From assembly GCA_002483265.1 (NCBI GenBank), contig DLHO01000020.1:122363-159442 (forward strand): a DNA stretch of 37,080 bases. The letters run 5' to 3'. The notes beneath the pieces are model-generated. The model had not been told where the DNA came from. It did no database searches and saw only the letters and a program-made list of their open reading frames with translations. Shown in pieces: positions 7,691 through 13,121 of this stretch. The translations under genes and the position numbers were made by a program. The DNA comes from Flavobacteriales bacterium UBA7666. GTDB taxonomy: Bacteria > Bacteroidota > Bacteroidia > Flavobacteriales_D > Crocinitomicaceae. Position 1 is the stretch's first letter. Each line of letters opens with the position of its first letter.

Positions 7691-8251
7691 TTGAAACTGT
7701 ACATCAAATACATGGTAAGTCTTCGCTGTAAAATGGTGGTGAAGGATGAATTGGCGAAACTGGAAATACATGCTGCGGTTGTGGATTTGGGGATGGTGGA
7801 AATACTTGAAGAAATCTCAAACGAAGATGGGGAAACTTTGAGAATTAATTTGCTCAAGTCGGGTTTAGAGCTAATGGAGGATAAAAAGAGTATTTTGATC
7901 GAGCAGATTAAAGGGGTGATTATCGAAATGATCCATTATTCAGACGAAGCACTCAAAGTCAATTATTCAGATTACATCAGCGAGAAACTAAACTACGATT
8001 ACACGTATCTTTCCAATATCTTTTCAGAAGTAAAAGGAATCACTATCCAGCAATTTATTATCATCAATAAAATTGAACGGGTAAAGGAACTACTATTATA
8101 CAACGAACTGAATCTGACAGAAATATCCTATATGCTCAATTATAGCAGTGTGGCTCATTTATCCAACCAATTCAAGAAAATTACAGGACTTTCCCCTAGT
8201 TTCTATAAACAATTGAAAAGCAAGAGAAACAGCAACTTGGAGAACTTCTGA
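7691..8251 (+). CDS. AraC-family regulator with HMA-like N-terminal domain (copy 2), TTG start
   Basis: A 186-residue paralogue of the protein at 6665. The N-terminus KLYIKYMVSLRCKMVVKDEL is nearly identical in layout, including the single Cys13, and the AraC-type HTH again occupies about residues 90-180 (LNLTEISYMLNYSSVAHLSNQFKKITGLSP). This copy has the more typical AraC signature (SSVAHLSNQFKKITGLSPS); copy 1 departs from it (KNGAQLTRVFKKITDLTPF), so they may bind different sites. TTG is chosen as start because an in-frame stop lies 15 bases upstream and the following ATG would cut into the first strand. Probably in an operon with the preceding cupin gene. Confidence 0.85.
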   Translation: MKLYIKYMVSLRCKMVVKDELAKLEIHAAVVDLGMVEILEEISNEDGETLRINLLKSGLELMEDKKSILIEQIKGVIIEMIHYSDEALKVNYSDYISEKLNYDYTYLSNIFSEVKGITIQQFIIINKIERVKELLLYNELNLTEISYMLNYSSVAHLSNQFKKITGLSPSFYKQLKSKRNSNLENF

Positions 8252-8323
8252 TTGTGCTTGTTTTTTCGAGCCGATTGAACCATTTTTAGTTTAGTTACTT
8301 ATATTCGAAGTCTAAACGATCAA

Positions 8324-8896
8324 ATGAGAATACTATTTTTCATCCTGCTATTTGTATGTTTCGCTACTTCTGTTTACAGTCAGAAATACTACGATCTCAA
8401 TCCCATAAAGATGAATTATGTGGAAGAAGACCACAAGCAAGAAGGAATCTCTTTTACTCAAAAAGAGGAGATCAAAGTTCGCTCAGTTGGTTCGGATGAC
8501 ACACTTGTTCTAAAGAACCTGAAATTCTCCAATACCAGTTTTCTGGAGGCTCGGTTGACTTTTGATTTGCATGTATGTGGTAAAACTTCCGGGCGGTATG
8601 ATACATCTGCCGGTGATTATTTCGTTACGATCGCGTTCTTTGATGCGAATAAAAACTGTTTGTTGTCTTCCTCGTTTGTTTCGAATGGTCATTTTTCATT
8701 AGCGGGTGCTCCAATGAATAAATACAGTAATCCTTCGTTGGTGCGTAAATATACCACCGCAGATTGCTTTCAGTTTTCCGGAGATACACAGGTTCCCATT
8801 CATCAGGCTTTTTTCTATTCCGATGAGGAGGGTGCAGCAGGAATTAAACCTATCAAATCTTTCACCATTACCATTTTTCATCTTGGAGCAGGTTAA
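8324..8896 (+). CDS. Secreted hypothetical protein
   Basis: A 190-residue protein with a clear signal peptide (cleavage after VYSQ, about residue 20). The mature part is beta-rich with two or three Cys (Cys in LHVCGKT, NKNCLL and ADCFQF), which could form a disulphide in the periplasm or outside the cell. It is Gly/Ser/Thr/Phe-rich, like a beta-sandwich. I do not recognise a family. TATATTCG at 8300-8307, a one-mismatch -7 box, lies 16 bases before the ATG and may be its promoter. The following genes at 8985 and 9413 are on the same strand, but the 88-bp gap leaves co-transcription open. Confidence 0.65.
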   Translation: MRILFFILLFVCFATSVYSQKYYDLNPIKMNYVEEDHKQEGISFTQKEEIKVRSVGSDDTLVLKNLKFSNTSFLEARLTFDLHVCGKTSGRYDTSAGDYFVTIAFFDANKNCLLSSSFVSNGHFSLAGAPMNKYSNPSLVRKYTTADCFQFSGDTQVPIHQAFFYSDEEGAAGIKPIKSFTITIFHLGAG

Positions 8897-8984
8897 ATCA
8901 TTTCGAATATGCATAAATTCGTTTAAGAATAGCCATAAGCTATGAGTATCCCTTTGGTACAAATCCATTTAATATCTATTGAAT

Positions 8985-9398
8985 ATGCGAGCTATTTTTT
9001 CTTTAATCCTGCTTCTTTTTGTAAGTAGTTCCTTGAATGCTCAAGATTTGGTAGGCACTTATGAGCAAGTGATAGAAAATCGCTCAAAACAAGTTCTTTC
9101 GATCGAAAAAGTAAATAACTACGAAGAAGTGGAATACCGCTGGTATGATGGGAAATGGGTTTTGAAATGCAGATACATTGGAATGTGGTCTGTTGTTGGT
9201 GATACGTTGATTTTGAGACCCCTGCGAGTTGTATGGGCGAATAAGAGGATTACTACCTGCAAGGATCAGGGCGCCCCGGAACAACCTGGCTGCTGTTTTT
9301 CCTACAACTACTTTTACGATGATAAGAGTATTTGGAGCTATGGAGTTATATCAAAAACCAAATACGTGTTTGAGAAGGTGAAGACGAAAGGGAAATAA
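8985..9398 (+). CDS. Secreted Cys-containing hypothetical protein
   Basis: A 137-residue protein with a signal peptide (MRAIFSLILLLF..., cleavage near LNAQ, residue 20). The mature protein begins DLVGTYEQV and contains beta-rich aromatic segments (EVEYRWYDGKWVLKCRYIGMW) reminiscent of small lipocalin-like or DUF-type beta-barrels, but I cannot name a family. There are four Cys, including an adjacent pair (GCCFSYNYFYDD). A TTG two codons upstream (8979) is in frame; ATG 8985 is preferred because it gives a normal signal peptide. The next gene starts 14 bp after the stop, so the two are probably co-transcribed. Confidence 0.6.
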   Translation: MRAIFSLILLLFVSSSLNAQDLVGTYEQVIENRSKQVLSIEKVNNYEEVEYRWYDGKWVLKCRYIGMWSVVGDTLILRPLRVVWANKRITTCKDQGAPEQPGCCFSYNYFYDDKSIWSYGVISKTKYVFEKVKTKGK

Positions 9399-9412
9399 GA
9401 TAACTTTACTGC

Positions 9413-9937
9413 ATGAAAATCACCAAATACAAGGCAACCATAATTGGACTTATAATAGCTGCCATTTGTGGACTCATTTCTTTGGGAGCTTTCTTCGTTC
9501 CTGCATTGTCGGTTATTTCTGTGGTTTTGTTCATACCACTTGGATTACCATTTGAATACATTTCCTCATGGATTTTTGGAGAAAACAATTCCTCGATGAA
9601 ACTAATAGGGGTTCTAGTCATGCAAATCATTTTATTGTTGGTTTTAAGTTATTGGTATTTCAGAAAGTTAATTCTAGATAAGAAAAAGCTGCAAAAATTT
9701 AGCAGAAGTAGATTACTTGTCTTTTTCTTGCTTTTGCAAGTTGTCATTCATCCCATTGTTTTTTATATCTGGCTTCTTATAAATCCGAATATGGATCCGA
9801 ATGATTCAATGATTCTGTTTTATATGATTAAAACTCTTCCTTTCAGTGGGCTTGTTTTTATTGTATTGGGAGTTTTTATTGATTTGATTGGAAATTGGGG
9901 AGAAAAAGAGAATCCGGCTTCGACCTTGGATTCCTAA
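9413..9937 (+). CDS. Integral membrane protein, unknown function
   Basis: A 174-residue protein with four likely transmembrane helices, at about residues 8-28, 30-50, 63-82 and 103-123, plus a further hydrophobic segment at 138-163, so four or five in all. The loop SSWIFGENNSSMK and the basic stretch RKLILDKKKLQKFSRSR (about 84-100) orient the protein by the positive-inside rule. No recognised family and no catalytic motif. It follows the Cys-containing secreted protein by 14 bp. Confidence 0.65.
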   Translation: MKITKYKATIIGLIIAAICGLISLGAFFVPALSVISVVLFIPLGLPFEYISSWIFGENNSSMKLIGVLVMQIILLLVLSYWYFRKLILDKKKLQKFSRSRLLVFFLLLQVVIHPIVFYIWLLINPNMDPNDSMILFYMIKTLPFSGLVFIVLGVFIDLIGNWGEKENPASTLDS

Positions 9938-10018
9938 ATCCTTAACAAAACGTTAAATCCAGTTCCGCTTGATAAATAAGCCTTACTTTTAGGATGAAAA
10001 ATTCAAATTAGTATCAGT

Positions 10019-10870
10019 ATGAAAATCAAAATTACAAGTAAAGCAATCATGTTCCTGGCATTAGGAATGGCTTCTTTAGGAGCAACTGCTCAGAAGATCA
10101 CTGTGCCTGCACCAAGTCCATTACAAACAGTTACACAAAAATTCGGTTTGGGAGAAGTAACTATCGAGTACTCTCGCCCTGCAGTTAAAGGCCGTAAAAT
10201 CTTCGGAGATGTAGTTCCTTACAACAAAATCTGGAGAACAGGAGCGAATGCTACTACAAAAATCACATTTACAGATGAGGTTAAATTGGAAGGGAATACA
10301 GTAAAACCGGGAACTTATGGTTTATACACGATTCCAAACAAAGATAACTGGGAAGTAATGTTGTACAAAGACCTTACTTTGAACGGAAATGTAGGAGATT
10401 ACAAAGCTGAAAACGAAGTATTGCGCTTCAAAGTAAAAGCGATCAGCATTCCTATGAAAATGGAATCATTGATGATCAATATCGGTGATATTTCTGCAAC
10501 GGAAGCGAAGTTGACTTTACTTTGGGAAAACACCGTAATTGCAATCAAAATGACAACAGATATCGATGCACGTGTCATGCAAAGTATCGATGAGTCTATG
10601 AAATCCGAAAAGCCGGAATATTTCAGAGCTGCGGGATATTATTTTGATAATGGGAAAGATCTGAAACAAGCGTTGACTTGGGCAACTAAAGCTACAGAAG
10701 AAAACCCGACTGCATTTTACATGTTTAACCTGAAAGCACGCATCGAGTACAAACTGGGTGACAAAGCTGCAGGAAAAGCAAGTGCAGAGAAATCAATTAC
10801 TTTAGCAAAAGATGCAAAGAACGATGATTACATCGCTTTGGGAGAAAAATTATTATCAGACAATAAGTAA
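10019..10870 (+). CDS. DUF2911 family secreted protein (copy 1)
   Basis: A 283-residue protein with a signal peptide (cleavage near ATAQ, residue 25). The DUF2911 core is plain: PSPLQTVTQKFGLGEVTIEYSRP, then GRKIFGDVVPYNKIWRTGANATTK (about residues 50-85), then KPGTYGLYTIP. The C-terminal ~100 residues look helical and TPR-like (AAGYYFDNGKDLKQALTWATKATEENP). The family is widespread in Bacteroidota and of unknown function; it is predicted to be periplasmic or secreted. A paralogue with the same architecture lies at 35448-36290 on the other strand. It is followed by a strong terminator at 10891-10921. Confidence 0.9.
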   Translation: MKIKITSKAIMFLALGMASLGATAQKITVPAPSPLQTVTQKFGLGEVTIEYSRPAVKGRKIFGDVVPYNKIWRTGANATTKITFTDEVKLEGNTVKPGTYGLYTIPNKDNWEVMLYKDLTLNGNVGDYKAENEVLRFKVKAISIPMKMESLMINIGDISATEAKLTLLWENTVIAIKMTTDIDARVMQSIDESMKSEKPEYFRAAGYYFDNGKDLKQALTWATKATEENPTAFYMFNLKARIEYKLGDKAAGKASAEKSITLAKDAKNDDYIALGEKLLSDNK

Positions 10871-10872
10871 TC

Positions 10873-10888
10873 CTTATCTTAAGATAAG
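10873..10888. repeat. Perfect 16-nt palindrome CTTATCTTAAGATAAG
   Basis: Self-complementary over 16 nt, three bases after the stop codon of the DUF2911 gene and just before its terminator hairpin. It may add to transcript 3'-end structure or be a protein binding site. It is not repeated elsewhere in the window as far as I can see. Confidence 0.4.
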
Positions 10889-10890
10889 AG

Positions 10891-10924
10891 AGTCCTTCTA
10901 CTGCGGTGGAAGGACTTTTTTGTT
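10891..10924 (+). terminator. Rho-independent terminator after DUF2911 copy 1
   Basis: AGTCCTTCTAC pairs with GTGGAAGGACT (one G-U) around the loop TGCG and is followed by a T-rich tract (TTTTTTG). This is a strong intrinsic terminator for the DUF2911 gene. Confidence 0.85.
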
Positions 10925-10936
10925 TTTATACCACAG

Positions 10937-11140
10937 AGGGACATAGAAACATAGAAGGTTATTGAAACTATATGATACATAGATCAAGTATAGATATTCC
11001 CATGATAGTGTATGGATAGAGCATGGATACTCCACCTTTTAAATTACGAAGTTTGGAAAACGAAGCAGACTATTTAATCAGTAGTGATTGCAAAATCCGC
11101 TCTGGGTCACTATCTCTAAAAACTATAAAACTATGTCCCT
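10937..11140. repeat. Intergenic segment bounded by inverted AGGGACATAG / CTATGTCCCT
   Basis: A 10-bp perfect inverted repeat (10937-10946 and 11131-11140) brackets about 184 bp of gene-free DNA that includes 11-bp repeat array B. No transposase or target duplication is visible. It could be the remnant of a small non-autonomous element or simply a long-range stem; both are speculative. This covers the only sizeable gap between the DUF2911 gene and the symporter. Confidence 0.35.
10978..11032. repeat. Degenerate 11-bp tandem repeat, array B (5 units)
   Basis: Five consecutive 11-nt units: CATAGATCAAG, TATAGATATTC, CCATGATAGTG, TATGGATAGAG and CATGGATACTC. The last unit is identical to the second unit of the array at 99-153, and the 13-nt string CATGGATACTCCA occurs in both. 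The 11-bp period places each GATA on about the same face of the helix. Confidence 0.6.
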
Positions 11141-11146
11141 ATGTTG

Positions 11147-12892
11147 TTAAATGGATGAACTCCCAAGGTCACTGAGCGGAGTCGAAGTGTCCTTCTTTTT
11201 TACAAACAACTGAATAATCCCTGCAATAATCAAGACCAACAAACATCCGATTACATTCAACCACAAGAATGAAATCACATCAATGGCATAAATTCCTATG
11301 ACGAAGATTTCGGTGATGATCGCTCCCCAAAAAACAGCTTTTCCACCAATTCGTTTGAGATAGAATGCAACCAGGAACATTCCCAGAATTGTTCCATAGA
11401 ATAAGGAGCCCAAAACATTCACGGCTTCGATCAAACTTCCCAGTTTACTTGCAAACATCGCTGTGGCAATGGCAAAAAGTCCCCACCCAAATGTAAACCA
11501 CTTGGATGCTTTGTAGTAATGCAATTCAGGTTTGTCTTTCACCCACATGCGTTTGTACAAGTCAATCACGGTGGTGGAAGCAAGTGAATTCAATGCAGCA
11601 GCAATACTTCCCCACGCGGCCAGAAAAATCATGGCAATCAGTAAACCGATCAATCCCTTGGGAAGATTCTCCACTACGAAATACAGAAAGATGTAATTGG
11701 TATCGTTGGTGTCTGCCGTTTTGTCGGCTTTTTTCATGACTTCCAAAGCATCTTCACGAACCACTTTTGTTTGGGATTCAATTTGCAACAAATCAGCCTG
11801 TAAGGTTTTGATTTTTGGTTGATCCGATGCATTCAAAGCATCCGCCAATTTGGTTGTTTGTTTCTGACGAATCACATTCAATGAATCATTCCTCACCTGA
11901 AGTGTCTTGAACTCGTCTTTGTATTCGGAAGTCAGTACTTTATCTACTTCTTTCTGATTAAAGAAAATAGGAGATTGGTAGAACATGTAAAAGACGAAAA
12001 CCAAACTTCCTACCAGTAAAATCAGGAATTGCATCGGAACTTTTACCAAGCCGTTCATCAATAATCCGGTGCGGCTTTCTTTGGTGCTTTTTGCAGTTAA
12101 GTAGCGCCCCACTTGTGATTGATCTGTTCCAAAATAGGAGAGTGCCAAAAAGAATCCACCGATCAAACCACTCCAAATGTTGTATTTGTCCTTCCACCAT
12201 TCGGAATCTGTAACATCTATTTTAGTCTCAATGACGTTGAGTTTTCCCATTTTACCGGCAACATGCAATGCATCTGAGAAGCTGACATTCTTTGGCAGCA
12301 TTTGAACAACCAGATAACCGGCCAAAAACATTCCCACAAACACCACAATCAATTGCTGCATTTGTGTATAGGTTACGGCTTTTGTTCCTCCGGTTACAGT
12401 ATAAATGATGAGGAATCCACCCATTACCAGATTCGTGTAATAGATATTCCAGCCAAGCAAAGAAGCTAAAATGATAGATGGAGCATAAATACTGATTCCG
12501 GTAGAAAGTGCTCGCTGAACCAAAAACAAAATGGAAGCGAGTGAGCGTGTTTTCAGATCGAAACGCTGTTCCAGGTATTCGTAAGCTGTAAAAACCTTGA
12601 GTTTATGATAGATGGGAATAAAAGTCACACACAAAACCACCATCGCCAGTGGCAAACCAAAATAGTATTGCACAAAGCGCATTCCGTCAGTATAGGCCTG
12701 ACCCGGAGCTGAAAGAAAGGTAATTGCACTGGCTTGAGTTCCCATGATGGAAAGCAAAATCAGTATCCAACTCATGGAATTACTGCTTTTGAAATAACCA
12801 TCCAGCGTTTTTTCGCTCTTGCTTTTGTATAAACCGTAGCCAATTACAGCAAGTAATGTCACAATCAGGACAATCCAATCTATCGCGCTCAT
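11147..12892 (-). CDS. Sodium:solute symporter (SSS/SLC5 family)
   Basis: A 581-residue membrane protein with about 13 helices. SSS signatures include GTQASAITFLSAPG near residue 51, QQLIVVFVGMFLAGY near 180 and GTDQSQVGRYL at 255-265. A hydrophilic, coiled-coil-like insertion of about 90 residues (about 313-405) lies between two helices. Start: an upstream in-frame ATG at 12973 would add 27 residues that overlap a real small gene in another frame; ATG 12892 gives MSAIDWIVLIV, the normal first helix, and overlaps the stop of that small gene by ATGA. Substrate unknown; the upstream PIG-L deacetylase hints at an acyl or sugar derivative (inference). The last ~17 residues (DTSTPLSDLG...) are encoded by a dispersed palindromic repeat, so the native C-terminus was probably different. 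Confidence 0.9.
   Translation of the reverse strand: MSAIDWIVLIVTLLAVIGYGLYKSKSEKTLDGYFKSSNSMSWILILLSIMGTQASAITFLSAPGQAYTDGMRFVQYYFGLPLAMVVLCVTFIPIYHKLKVFTAYEYLEQRFDLKTRSLASILFLVQRALSTGISIYAPSIILASLLGWNIYYTNLVMGGFLIIYTVTGGTKAVTYTQMQQLIVVFVGMFLAGYLVVQMLPKNVSFSDALHVAGKMGKLNVIETKIDVTDSEWWKDKYNIWSGLIGGFFLALSYFGTDQSQVGRYLTAKSTKESRTGLLMNGLVKVPMQFLILLVGSLVFVFYMFYQSPIFFNQKEVDKVLTSEYKDEFKTLQVRNDSLNVIRQKQTTKLADALNASDQPKIKTLQADLLQIESQTKVVREDALEVMKKADKTADTNDTNYIFLYFVVENLPKGLIGLLIAMIFLAAWGSIAAALNSLASTTVIDLYKRMWVKDKPELHYYKASKWFTFGWGLFAIATAMFASKLGSLIEAVNVLGSLFYGTILGMFLVAFYLKRIGGKAVFWGAIITEIFVIGIYAIDVISFLWLNVIGCLLVLIIAGIIQLFVKKKDTSTPLSDLGSSSI
11165..11194. repeat. Dispersed palindrome (GAGCGGAGTCGA core), copy 1, inside a coding region
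   Basis: AAGGTCACT and AGTGTCCTT (one mismatch) flank the 12-nt core GAGCGGAGTCGA. The same core with the same kind of arms occurs at 26610-26641, 26741-26765 and 29009-29036. This copy lies within the 3' end of the symporter gene and is translated on the minus strand. Confidence 0.85.
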
Positions 12893-12999
12893 GAGAAATG
12901 TTGGGTAAAAAAGTAAAAGAAAACGATTAGCGCAACCAGTGCTCCAATCACTCCGGCATACGCCCAGTTCCAATTTTTATGATCCTTTTCTTCACTCAT
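12889..12999 (-). CDS. 36-residue single-helix membrane protein coupled to the symporter
   Basis: A short ORF, MSEEKDHKNWNWAYAGVIGA followed by a hydrophobic run (LVALIVFFYFF) and the tail TQHFS: a charged cytosolic head, then one transmembrane helix of about 20 residues. Its TGA stop overlaps the symporter ATG in the sequence ATGA, so translation of the two is probably coupled. Support for reality: the overlap geometry, the well-formed helix and the placement between a PIG-L deacetylase gene and its probable symporter. I infer a small accessory subunit or assembly factor of the symporter; no family is recognised. It is too short for most gene finders. Confidence 0.7.
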   Translation of the reverse strand: MSEEKDHKNWNWAYAGVIGALVALIVFFYFFTQHFS

Positions 13000-13010
13000 A
13001 TTCTCAATTT

Positions 13011-13119
13011 GTTTTACTTGTCAGTTCGAGTATTCCACATATCGTTCTCGATACGTCCGACGGAAATGTCGGACACTCGAACGGACATATGCGGAATGTA
13101 TCGAGAACAAGAGTAAAAC
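13011..13119. repeat. Composite palindromic element: one REP-like unit nested in the loop of another
   Basis: Read on the minus strand, the outer unit is GTTCTCGATAC, arm ATTCCGCATAT, GTCC, [insert], G, arm ATATGTGGAAT, ACTCGAAC, TGAC. The insert (13044-13082) is a second unit in the opposite orientation: on the plus strand GTTCTCGATAC, arm GTCCGAC, loop GGAAAT, arm GTCGGAC, ACTCGAAC. Both units share the two ends but have different hairpin arms. Outside lies a further 8-bp inverted repeat GTTTTACT/AGTAAAAC (13011-13018, 13112-13119). The element fills the gap between the PIG-L stop (13122) and the small membrane gene (12999) and may act as a partial terminator or mRNA stabiliser. Confidence 0.75.
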
Positions 13120-13121
13120 CT

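Noticed and set aside
6665..8251. A toxin-antitoxin or defence island in the AraC-cupin-AraC group
   Set aside because: No nuclease, ATPase or toxin domain is present; the proteins are a cupin and two AraC regulators.
12893..12973. Longer symporter start at 12973
   Set aside because: The added 27 residues are polar/Cys-containing, lie in front of the first helix and overlap the 36-residue ORF whose stop meets the internal ATG in an ATGA overlap.
13011..13119. Ends of an insertion sequence
   Set aside because: Inverted repeats are present but there is no transposase ORF inside 109 bp. A REP-like palindromic element fits better.
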